This document shows positions 1-6,358 of a stretch of DNA of 10,932 bases, piece after piece. Made by a program: the position numbers and the translations under genes. Source of the stretch: DQTL01 sp964396505. Its GTDB lineage: Bacteria; Bacteroidota; Bacteroidia; Flavobacteriales; Flavobacteriaceae. The DNA lies in NCBI GenBank assembly GCA_964396505.1, contig CAYNFJ010000076.1, positions 1 through 10,932 of the forward strand, given 5' to 3'. Numbering within the stretch: position 1 is the first letter of the stretch; each line of letters starts with the position of its first letter. A model generated the notes under the pieces. That model was not told where the DNA came from. It saw nothing but the letters and a program-made list of their open reading frames with translations, and did not search any database.

Positions 1-102
1 TGTACTACCCGATGATTCAGCTCCATTAAAGGATAATGTTACTTGCCCCCAACTCAAAACAAAGCTAAGGCTAAAAATAAAAGTAAAAAGTAGTTTTTTC
101 AT
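1..102 (-). CDS. Exported protein, N-terminal fragment cut by window edge
   Basis: The visible 34 codons start at the ATG on 102-100 and run off the left edge, so only the N-terminus is seen. It begins MKKLLFTFIFSLSFVLSWGQ: two lysines, a hydrophobic core at about residues 4-17, and a likely signal peptidase I site between Gly19 and Gln20. Gln as the first mature residue is the common pattern for exported Bacteroidota proteins. The mature part begins VTLSFNGAESSGST, rich in Ser, Thr and Gly, which suggests a secreted or surface beta-rich protein; that is inference only and no family can be named. It lies 13 bp downstream of the 77-residue exported-protein gene on the same strand, so the two are probably co-transcribed. 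Confidence 0.7.
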   Translation of the reverse strand, partial: MKKLLFTFIFSLSFVLSWGQVTLSFNGAESSGST

Positions 103-115
103 AATAATTTTGGTA

Positions 116-349
116 TTATTTTGGGTTGTTTAATTTGTTTTTTACCTCTTTAGACTGCTGCATACGTGCTGTATGATAGGTATAATACCCACCAAACAGC
201 AGGGCGATGACCAGTGCCATACCTATCCATCCGTCAATGGGTAATCCCGGTGGCGGTGGGTTGGGATTAGGTGGTGTGGTCTGCGCCCATAGGGGAACAT
301 GGAACATCAAAATCCCAACGGATATCAATAGGAATTTGGGTATTTTCAT
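116..349 (-). CDS. Small exported protein with PID-CTERM-like sorting tail (77 aa)
   Basis: This 77-residue protein has three parts. Residues 1-22 are a signal peptide ending LWA, with probable cleavage before Gln23. Residues 24-34 are a Thr/Pro/Asn linker ending in four prolines. Residues 35-77 hold a GLPIDGW motif, one hydrophobic membrane segment at about 41-58, and a Lys/Arg-containing tail. Motif, membrane helix and basic tail together are the plan of C-terminal protein-sorting signals. Short flavobacterial proteins with a PGLPIDG-type tail are annotated as carrying a PID-CTERM domain; I assign this from memory of that pattern, not from a search. There is almost no cargo between the two export signals, so its job is unknown. 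A substrate of an exosortase-like enzyme, or simply a small inner-membrane protein, are both possible. The start is the only ATG that precedes the complete signal peptide. Confidence 0.75.
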   Translation of the reverse strand: MKIPKFLLISVGILMFHVPLWAQTTPPNPNPPPPGLPIDGWIGMALVIALLFGGYYTYHTARMQQSKEVKNKLNNPK

Positions 350-387
350 CGGTCTATATCTTTAACAGTAAACGTGTTACAAAATAA

Positions 388-395
388 CAAAATTA
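388..395 (-). promoter_or_regulatory. Candidate -7 box for the 77-aa exported-protein gene
   Basis: Read on the minus strand this is TAATTTTG, matching the Bacteroidota -7 consensus TAnnTTTG, about 38 bp upstream of the start codon at 349. No TTG element is seen at the preferred 17-23 bp spacing. A second match, TAGGTTTG at 490-483, lies further upstream and is an alternative. Confidence 0.4.
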
Positions 396-597
396 TTTTT
401 AAAAGACAAGCCCTCGTTTGCAAGTTTTTCTAAACTTAATGATTTGGTAACAATACTGCCCTAAAATCCTTTATAAAAATATCAAACCTACATTGTTCCG
501 CTTCGACTAAAAACGTATTTTTAAGCCCTTCAGAAGCACTTATAAAAGTCAAAAAAAGGAGTTTTTATAAAAGCTATGGGCTTCCCAAAAAAATATG

Positions 598-605
598 TAA
601 TTTTG
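598..605 (+). promoter_or_regulatory. pheS promoter -7 box
   Basis: TAATTTTG is a perfect match to the Bacteroidota TAnnTTTG -7 element and lies 23 bp before the pheS ATG. That would give a very short untranslated leader of under 20 nt. The -33 element is weak; TATG at 575-578 is the nearest candidate to TTTG, 19 bp upstream. The same octamer precedes ppa, and on the minus strand the 77-residue gene. Confidence 0.6.
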
Positions 606-628
606 CAACTTATCTTTTGTTATAAACT

Positions 629-1648
629 ATGTTAGATACCATACAAAAATACCGAGATGAAGTAGCGGCCTTTCAAGCGACTCGAGCCGATGAAATAGAA
701 GCTTTCCGAATAAAATTTATCGGGAGTAAAGGTATTATCAAATCGCTTTTTGCCGATTTTAAAAAAGTTCCGAACGATCAAAAAAAAGCCGTCGGTCAGG
801 CTTTAAACATATTGAAAAATGCGGCTACCGACAAGGTTAGAACGGCTTTGGAAAATCTGGAGAACCAACTGGGTGAAGCCGGTATATACGGCGATTTAAG
901 CCGTCCGGAAGCACCCATTGAAATAGGCGCACGGCATCCTATATCAATTGTCAAAAACAAAATTGTCGAAATTTTTTCACGCATTGGTTTTACCGTATCC
1001 GAAGGGCCTGAAATCGAAGATGATTGGCATAATTTTTCTGCCTTAAACCTTCCGGAATACCATCCGGCTCGGGATATGCAGGATACCTTCTTTATCGAAA
1101 AAAATCCGGATATGTTACTGCGTACACACACCTCTTCGGTACAAGTGCGCTATATGGATAATCACAAACCGCCTATTCGTACCATTTCTCCGGGACGTGT
1201 CTTTAGAAATGAAGATATTTCGGCACGTGCACATTGTATCTTTCATCAAGTAGAGGGCTTGTATATCGATACCGATGTCTCTTTTGCCGATTTAAAACAA
1301 ACCCTGTTGTACTTTACCAAAGAGTTGTTCGGCAAATCAAAAATACGATTGCGCCCTTCTTTTTTCCCGTTTACTGAACCCAGTGCCGAAGTGGATATCT
1401 ATTGGGGATTGGAAACAGAAACCGATTATAGAATTACCAAAGGAACCGGTTGGCTGGAAATTATGGGTTGTGGAATGGTCGATCCCAATGTGTTAAAAAA
1501 TGCGGGTATTGATCCCGAAAAATATACGGGCTATGCCTTTGGAATGGGTATTGAACGTATTGCTATGTTGTTGTATCAAATACCGGATATTCGTATGTTC
1601 TATGAAAATGATGTAAAATTTTTGGAACAATTCAAGGCGGTTTATTAA
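629..1648 (+). CDS. pheS: Phenylalanyl-tRNA synthetase alpha subunit
   Basis: PheS is the catalytic subunit of the alpha2-beta2 enzyme that charges tRNA-Phe with phenylalanine in the cytoplasm. The 339-residue length is normal for bacteria. Residues 1-90 form the N-terminal helical, probably coiled-coil, arm that contacts tRNA. The class II catalytic core follows: EYHPARDMQDTF at 143-154, motif 2 starting at FRNED (192-196) with HQVEG at 206-210, the phenylalanine-pocket stretch FPFTEPSAEVD at 246-256, and motif 3 with GYAFGMGIER at 301-310. Ala303 in that last motif corresponds to Ala294 of the E. coli enzyme, which sets substrate size. The beta subunit gene (pheT) is not adjacent; radA follows after 66 bp, so pheT must lie elsewhere. 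The ATG at 629 sits just below a good -7 box and no Shine-Dalgarno sequence is visible. Confidence 0.97.
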   Translation: MLDTIQKYRDEVAAFQATRADEIEAFRIKFIGSKGIIKSLFADFKKVPNDQKKAVGQALNILKNAATDKVRTALENLENQLGEAGIYGDLSRPEAPIEIGARHPISIVKNKIVEIFSRIGFTVSEGPEIEDDWHNFSALNLPEYHPARDMQDTFFIEKNPDMLLRTHTSSVQVRYMDNHKPPIRTISPGRVFRNEDISARAHCIFHQVEGLYIDTDVSFADLKQTLLYFTKELFGKSKIRLRPSFFPFTEPSAEVDIYWGLETETDYRITKGTGWLEIMGCGMVDPNVLKNAGIDPEKYTGYAFGMGIERIAMLLYQIPDIRMFYENDVKFLEQFKAVY

Positions 1649-1714
1649 ACAATGCCTTTGCTAGAGGAGCTATTAGAAATGTAGTTTCCCAACTCTTTTG
1701 AGAATGAAATAAAA

Positions 1715-3073
1715 ATGAAAACCAAGACCACTTTTTTTTGTCAAAACTGCGGGGCACAATATCCCAAATGGATGGGACAGTGCCAATCTTGTCAGGAGTG
1801 GAACACCATTGTAGAAGAAGTGATTCAAAAAGAAGAAAAACGTGCTTGGAAAACAGGCGCCACCGCTAGAAAAAAAGCAAACAAAGCGCTCAAAGTCTCT
1901 GAAATAGCTCTGGATACTGAAATGCGTCTGACAACATTGGACACTGAACTGGATACCGTTTTAGGAGGAGGTTTGGTACCCGGATCTTTAATCTTATTGG
2001 GCGGGGAACCGGGTATTGGAAAATCCACGCTCTTACTTCAAGTAGCCTTATCAATGCCTCAAAACGTATTGTATATCTCAGGCGAAGAGAGTCAGTCGCA
2101 ACTTAAAATGCGCGCCGAACGTCTGGATAAACTAGATTCCGATTGTCTGCTACTCACCGAGACCAACACGCAACAAATCTTTAGACAAATTACCGACATA
2201 CAACCCGATGTATTGATTATTGATTCCATTCAAACGCTTTATACCAATACAATTGAAGCTTCTCCGGGAAGCATTTCACAAATTCGTGAAACGACCGCCG
2301 AGCTGATTAAATTTGCCAAAGAAACCGCTACTCCTGTTTTTATCATCGGTCATATTACCAAAGACGGACAGATAGCCGGACCTAAGATTCTGGAACATAT
2401 GGTCGATGTGGTACTGCAATTTGAAGGAGATAGAAATCATATTTACCGGATATTGCGCGCACAAAAAAACCGCTTTGGTTCCACCGCTGAAATAGGTATT
2501 TACGAAATGTTGCAAGCCGGATTACGAGTGGTTGAAAATCCATCGGAATTGCTAATTTCTCAAAAAGACAAGGATTTAAGCGGAACCGCTATTGCAGCAA
2601 CCATTGAAGGAGCCAGAGCCTTGATGATTGAAGTGCAAGCACTGGTTAGTACAGCGGTTTATGGAACCCCTCAACGTTCTTCAACAGGTTACGATATCAA
2701 ACGATTGCATATGTTGTTGGCGGTCTTGGAAAAAAGAGCCGGTTTTAAATTAGGAGCTAAAGATGTTTTTTTAAATATTGCCGGAGGCATTCGAGTCCAT
2801 GACCCGGCTATTGATTTATCGGTGATTACAGCCATACTCTCATCCAATGAAAACACACCCATTCCACAAGATACTTGTTTTGCTGCCGAAGTGGGATTAG
2901 CGGGAGAAATACGACCGGTTACTAAAATAGCACAACGTATATCCGAAGCTGAAAAACTGGGCTTTAAACGGATTTTTATCTCTAAATTTAATAAAATAAG
3001 TATTCAAAATTATACCATAGATATTATCTTTATCTCAAAAGTAGAGGATGTCTATAAAAGGCTGTTTGTATAA
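1715..3073 (+). CDS. radA: DNA repair and recombination protein RadA
   Basis: RadA (Sms) is a RecA-like ATPase that works on branched recombination intermediates, acting as a helicase that extends D-loops. The 452 residues carry all three expected modules. An N-terminal four-cysteine zinc finger has Cys9, Cys12, Cys23 and Cys26. The RecA-type ATPase has Walker A GEPGIGKST at 97-105, Walker B DVLIIDS at 165-171, and the RadA-specific KNRFG motif at 251-255. A C-terminal Lon-protease-like domain from about residue 280 to the end serves as a scaffold in this family, not as a protease. No part is missing. It lies between pheS and fabD on the same strand; the 66 bp upstream hold no clear promoter, so it may share the pheS transcript. 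Confidence 0.97.
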   Translation: MKTKTTFFCQNCGAQYPKWMGQCQSCQEWNTIVEEVIQKEEKRAWKTGATARKKANKALKVSEIALDTEMRLTTLDTELDTVLGGGLVPGSLILLGGEPGIGKSTLLLQVALSMPQNVLYISGEESQSQLKMRAERLDKLDSDCLLLTETNTQQIFRQITDIQPDVLIIDSIQTLYTNTIEASPGSISQIRETTAELIKFAKETATPVFIIGHITKDGQIAGPKILEHMVDVVLQFEGDRNHIYRILRAQKNRFGSTAEIGIYEMLQAGLRVVENPSELLISQKDKDLSGTAIAATIEGARALMIEVQALVSTAVYGTPQRSSTGYDIKRLHMLLAVLEKRAGFKLGAKDVFLNIAGGIRVHDPAIDLSVITAILSSNENTPIPQDTCFAAEVGLAGEIRPVTKIAQRISEAEKLGFKRIFISKFNKISIQNYTIDIIFISKVEDVYKRLFV

Positions 3074-3102
3074 CGAGTAGAAGTACTAAATAATAATTTA
3101 AC

Positions 3103-3110
3103 TACTTTTG
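3103..3110 (+). promoter_or_regulatory. Candidate -7 box upstream of fabD
   Basis: TACTTTTG matches TAnnTTTG and lies 60 bp upstream of the fabD start, in the 97-bp radA-fabD spacer. No TTG is present at 17-23 bp spacing. It suggests that fabD and the two genes behind it form their own transcription unit. Confidence 0.45.
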
Positions 3111-3170
3111 TAAAGAATAACAAGTAGAAAAAGAAAGTCGAACAATCACTAATTCATAAAAACACATTCA

Positions 3171-4052
3171 ATGAAGGCATATATTTTTCCCGGACAAGGA
3201 GCACAATACGAAGGAATGGGAGCTGATTTGTACCAAAAATCCGATGAAGCAAAGGAACTGTTTGAAAAAGCAAATGAAATATTGGGTTTTTCAATAACTG
3301 ACAGCATGTTTCACGGAACCGCCGAAGATCTCAAACAAACCAAAGTAACCCAACCGGCTATTTTCTTACATTCGGTTATCAGTGCCCGGTTATTAGGAGA
3401 TGCTTTTAAACCCGAGATGGTCGCCGGACATTCTTTGGGCGAATTTTCTGCATTGGTCAGTGCCAGTGCCTTATCTTTTGAAGACGGGTTGCGATTGGTG
3501 TACCAACGTGCCTTAGCGATGCAAGAAGCTTGTGAAATACAAGATTCTACCATGGCGGCTGTTTTAGGATTGGATGACAAGATAGTAGAATCGGTCTGTC
3601 AAGAAACCGACGGAATCGTAGTGCCTGCCAATTATAACTGTCCGGGACAATTGGTTATTTCAGGGACTGTGCCAGCCATTGACAAAGCCTGTGAAACACT
3701 AAAAGAAAAAGGAGCCAGACGCGCATTGGTACTGCCGGTAGGAGGCGCCTTTCATTCGCCCTTGATGGAACCTGCCAGAGAAAAATTGGCAAAAGCCATT
3801 CGACAAACAAGATTGTCAAAACCGGTTTGTCCGGTATATCAAAATGCAGTAGCTCAAGGGGTTAGCGATCCGGATGTAATCAAAGAAAACTTGATAGCTC
3901 AATTGACCGCTCCTGTAAAATGGACACAATCGATCCAACAGATGATCACCGATGGCGGAACAGAATTTATTGAAATAGGTCCCGGAAAAGTACTCACCGG
4001 ATTGATGCGAAAAATAGACCGAAGTGTCAGCGCTTCCAAAGCCGAATTATAG
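3171..4052 (+). CDS. fabD: Malonyl-CoA:ACP transacylase
   Basis: FabD moves the malonyl group from coenzyme A to acyl carrier protein, which supplies the extender unit for type II fatty acid synthesis in the cytoplasm. The 293-residue length is normal for a stand-alone enzyme. The N-terminal FPGQGAQ is at residues 6-12. The nucleophile elbow GHSLG at 86-90 has catalytic Ser88. Arg113 in the YQR motif binds the malonyl carboxylate, and His195 in GGAFHSPLM completes the dyad. The C-terminal GPGKVLTGL at 270-278 is also conserved. Where E. coli has PVQW around Gln250, this protein has PVKW; in E. coli that residue contacts His201 through its main-chain carbonyl, so the change should be tolerated. 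No other fab genes are nearby. The next gene starts 14 bp downstream. Confidence 0.96.
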   Translation: MKAYIFPGQGAQYEGMGADLYQKSDEAKELFEKANEILGFSITDSMFHGTAEDLKQTKVTQPAIFLHSVISARLLGDAFKPEMVAGHSLGEFSALVSASALSFEDGLRLVYQRALAMQEACEIQDSTMAAVLGLDDKIVESVCQETDGIVVPANYNCPGQLVISGTVPAIDKACETLKEKGARRALVLPVGGAFHSPLMEPAREKLAKAIRQTRLSKPVCPVYQNAVAQGVSDPDVIKENLIAQLTAPVKWTQSIQQMITDGGTEFIEIGPGKVLTGLMRKIDRSVSASKAEL

Positions 4053-4066
4053 AAAAACCTAATTGC

Positions 4067-5124
4067 ATGAAAACACCGGCATTTTTAAAAAAAGGAGATT
4101 TAATGGCACTGGTCACTCCGGCGGGTCCTTTGAAAAATGAGGAGCCTGTCCTGTTGGCAGAGGAATTAATACAGTCTTGGGGATTTAACTCGGTAAGAGG
4201 GAAACACCTGTTGCACTCCAATAACTACCTGTCGGGAACAGACCCTGAGCGTTTACAAGACTTACAAGAGGCATTGGACAACCCAAAGGTAAAAGCTATC
4301 TGGGCTGTACGCGGGGGTTATGGAAGTATGCGTATTCTGGCAAAACTCAATTTTACCAAATTCATTAAAAACCCCAAATGGCTGATTGGTTTTTCTGACA
4401 TCACAGCACTTCATAATAAAATACATCAACTGGGATTGAAGAGTTTGCATGCGATGATGCCGGTACAACTCCTGAATTCAGTAGCCCAACCGGAAGCTAT
4501 CGACAGTCTGCATGACAGCTTACTTGGAAAGCCCTTGGAAATTGTGATTCCGGCTTCTAAAAACAACAAAACAGGAAGCGCCATTGGAACATTGATAGGA
4601 GGAAATTTGTCCTTATTGGAAAGTTTACTGGGAACACCTTATCAAATAAATACCAAAGATAAAATCTTATTTCTGGAAGAAGTAGGCGAACCGCTTTACA
4701 AAATAGANNNNNNNNNNNNNNNNNNNNNNNNNNNNNNNNNNNNNNNNNNNNNNNNNNNNNNNNNNNNNNNNNNNNNNNNNNNNNNNNNNNNNNNNNNNNN
4801 NNNNNNNCCAAAGATAAAATCTTATTTCTGGAAGAAGTAGGCGAACCGCTTTACAAAATAGATCGCTTGTTGATGAGTTTGGAATTGGCGGGCTATTTTA
4901 AGCACTTGGCCGCCTTGGCTATTGGTTCTTTTACAGATATGGATCCGGAAAATAATCAAACAGATTCTTTTCAAAAATTGATTTTAGAACGGGTTAAAAG
5001 CTACGATTTTCCGGTAATTTTTGATGTACCTTCCGGGCATATTCCCAATAATCATTGTCTGATTTTAGGCGAAAAAATTACTGTAAATGTCGGGGAATTT
5101 GTCAGTTGTATTCGTTCTGTGTAA
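4067..5124 (+). CDS. LD-carboxypeptidase (S66 family), interrupted by an assembly gap
   Basis: S66 serine peptidases such as LdcA remove the terminal D-Ala from muropeptide tetrapeptides during peptidoglycan recycling; MccF relatives cleave microcin C7. No signal peptide is present, consistent with a cytoplasmic enzyme. As printed, the frame breaks at a run of 100 Ns, but the 55 bases on either side are identical. Removing the Ns and one copy (155 bp) joins both parts in frame into one 300-residue protein, the normal family length. In that joined protein the nucleophile elbow GFSD at 108-111 gives Ser110, GGNLSLL is at 178-184, the LFLEEVGE stretch at 201-208 gives the catalytic Glu (204 probable), and SGHIPNN at 271-277 gives His273, so the Ser-Glu-His triad is complete. 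It sits 14 bp after fabD and 18 bp before the yraN-family gene. LdcA-type activity is more likely than MccF because no microcin genes are seen. Confidence 0.88.
4653..4707 (+). repeat. Left copy of 55-bp exact duplication flanking the N gap
   Basis: These 55 bases, beginning CCAAAGATAAAATC and ending in AAAATAGA, are repeated exactly at 4808-4862. The copy ends on the last base before the Ns, which is what overlapping contig ends look like when they are scaffolded without being merged. Confidence 0.95.
4708..4807. other. Assembly gap, 100 Ns
   Basis: There are exactly 100 Ns, the usual placeholder for a gap of unknown size. Both flanks are the same 55-bp sequence and the coding frame joins perfectly when they are overlapped, so the true gap length is probably minus 55, meaning no sequence is missing. 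Confidence 0.95.
4808..4862 (+). repeat. Right copy of 55-bp exact duplication flanking the N gap
   Basis: This is identical to 4653-4707 and begins on the first base after the Ns. Read in the frame of the upstream gene, it re-encodes the same residues (KDKILFLEEVGEPLYKI) and then continues into new sequence at 4863. Confidence 0.95.
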
Positions 5125-5142
5125 ACTAAATTTTTCACAAAA

Positions 5143-5505
5143 ATGGCAGATCACAATGAATTAGGAAAAGAAGGCGAAGCGATGGCAGTAGCCTATCTTC
5201 AAAAAAAAGGTTATACCATTTTGGATAAAAATTGGCGGTATCTGAAAGCAGAAATTGATATTGTCGCTCAAAAAGATCCGGAGACTTTGGTTATTGTTGA
5301 AGTAAAAACCCGTACCAATAATTTTATCGGCAATCCCGAAGAATTTGTCAGTAAAAAGAAAATTAAGCTCCTGACTCAAGCAGCCAATGAATATGTCATT
5401 TCCAAAAATATGAACGTGGAGGTACGTTTTGATATTATTGCTATTGTTAAAAACAGCAAATACCAACATCTGGAGCATCTGGAAAATGCTTTTTATTTTT
5501 TCTAA
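5143..5505 (+). CDS. YraN/UPF0102-family endonuclease-like protein
   Basis: This 120-residue protein has the restriction-endonuclease-like fold of the YraN (UPF0102) family, whose cellular role is not settled. Conserved positions visible are GKEGEAMA at 8-15, YLQKKGY at 18-24, NWR at 30-32, then the metal-binding core with EID at 37-39 and VEVKTR at 52-57. Asp39, Glu53 and Lys55 fit the (E)D...ExK nuclease pattern. The residue before the EID triad is Ala, where many family members have Gly. The length is normal. It starts 18 bp after the LD-carboxypeptidase gene and is probably translated from the same mRNA. Its last codons overlap a terminator-like hairpin, and its stop codon directly abuts that of thyA on the other strand. 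Confidence 0.88.
   Translation: MADHNELGKEGEAMAVAYLQKKGYTILDKNWRYLKAEIDIVAQKDPETLVIVEVKTRTNNFIGNPEEFVSKKKIKLLTQAANEYVISKNMNVEVRFDIIAIVKNSKYQHLEHLENAFYFF
5474..5501 (+). terminator. Terminator-like hairpin inside the 3' end of the yraN-family gene
   Basis: AGCAT at 5474-5478 pairs with ATGCT at 5486-5490 across a 7-nt loop. Two G-U pairs can extend the base of the stem. A T-rich tract (TTTTATTTTTT, 5491-5501) follows on the plus strand. The stem is short, so it is a modest candidate. It is the only terminator-like structure seen for the plus-strand run, because there is no spacer before thyA. Confidence 0.45.
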
Positions 5506-6330
5506 TTACACAGATACTTTCCCACGAATATGTGGATGCGGATGATATCCCGACAATGTAAAATCTTCATAAGTAAATTTGAAAATATCCGTTACATCCG
5601 GATTGATCTGCATGGTAGGTAAATCTCTAGGAGTTCTACTCATTTGTAAAGCAACTTGCTCTTTGTGATTGTTGTAAATATGGGCATCGCCCAAGACGTG
5701 GACAAAATCACCGTATTCCAAGCCGGTTACCTGTGCAATCATCATGGTCAGTAAGGCATATGAAGCGATATTAAAAGGAACACCTAAAAAGATATCGCAA
5801 CTGCGTTGGTATAATTGACAAGACAGTTTACCATCGGCGACATAAAATTGGAAAAAAGCATGACAAGGCGGTAAGGCGGCTTTACCACGAGCGACATTTT
5901 CTGCAAAAGACAATGAATTATCCGGTAATACCGATGGATTCCAAGCAGAAATCAACATTCTGCGACTATTGGGGTTGGTTTTAATTGTATGAATCAATTC
6001 GGATATTTGATCGATACCGTCGCCGTTCCAATTCCGCCATTGATAACCGTAAATGGGTCCTAAATCACCGTTTTCATCTGCCCAAGCGTCCCAAATACGC
6101 ACCCCGTGTTTGTTGAGATATTGAATGTTGGTATCGCCTTTTAAAAACCACAATAGCTCGTAAATAATGGATTTTAAATGTAACTTTTTTGTAGTTAACA
6201 AAGGAAAACCCTCAGACAAATCAAAACGCATTTGATAGCCAAATACGCTGGTAGTACCCGTACCGGTACGGTCTCCTTTTTGAACCCCGTTTTTAGTCAC
6301 ATAGTCCAATAAATCCAAATACTGTTTCAT
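5506..6330 (-). CDS. thyA: Thymidylate synthase (folate-dependent)
   Basis: ThyA methylates dUMP to dTMP using methylene-tetrahydrofolate and releases dihydrofolate. The 274 residues include every key position: Arg21 in DRTGTGT, Glu58, Arg123/Arg124 from the partner subunit of the dimer, the nucleophile Cys156 in PPCH, Arg176 and Asp179 in QRSCDIFLGVPFN, Asn187, and His217/Tyr219 in DAHIYNNH. It is about 10 residues longer than the 264-residue E. coli enzyme, mainly through an insertion at about 134-150 before the active-site Cys; I recall this longer loop from other Bacteroidota. It is the last gene of the minus-strand run, 28 bp after the nucleoside symporter. No folA (dihydrofolate reductase) gene follows, because a convergent gene begins at once. 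Confidence 0.97.
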   Translation of the reverse strand: MKQYLDLLDYVTKNGVQKGDRTGTGTTSVFGYQMRFDLSEGFPLLTTKKLHLKSIIYELLWFLKGDTNIQYLNKHGVRIWDAWADENGDLGPIYGYQWRNWNGDGIDQISELIHTIKTNPNSRRMLISAWNPSVLPDNSLSFAENVARGKAALPPCHAFFQFYVADGKLSCQLYQRSCDIFLGVPFNIASYALLTMMIAQVTGLEYGDFVHVLGDAHIYNNHKEQVALQMSRTPRDLPTMQINPDVTDIFKFTYEDFTLSGYHPHPHIRGKVSV

Positions 6331-6358
6331 CGTGTTTTTTTAGCTACCCGGGTTTTAA

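Larger units (their letters stand above)
350..628. promoter_or_regulatory. Divergent intergenic region between exported-protein genes and pheS
   Basis: This 279-bp AT-rich region separates two divergent transcription units and holds no convincing gene. It contains -7 boxes for both directions. It also has three copies of TTATAAAA at 471-478, 540-547 and 565-572; the last two extend to TTATAAAAG and are offset by 25 bp. An AAGCCC/GGGCTT inverted pair sits at 523-528 and 578-583. No T-box or Phe-rich leader peptide was recognised. Confidence 0.5.

Noticed and set aside
576..635. Short open frame (19 codons) overlapping the pheS start, as a possible leader peptide
   Set aside because: It begins upstream of the likely -7 box at 598-605, so it would not be in the transcript, and it is not rich in Phe codons.
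1652..1684. Ten-codon open frame (MPLLEELLEM) between pheS and radA
   Set aside because: It is too short to support, has no ribosome-binding signal, and has no recognisable family.
3076..3106. AGTAG/CTACT hairpin after radA as a terminator
   Set aside because: The stem is only 5 bp with a 21-nt loop, it lacks a proper T-run, and it overlaps the candidate fabD -7 box.
4653..4862. True tandem duplication or mobile-element target site
   Set aside because: The copies abut a placeholder of exactly 100 Ns and no element sequence is present; contig overlap explains it more simply.
4867..5124. Separate 85-residue gene starting at a TTG after the N gap
   Set aside because: It is the C-terminal part of the LD-carboxypeptidase, including catalytic His273, and joins in frame once the duplicated 55 bp are merged.
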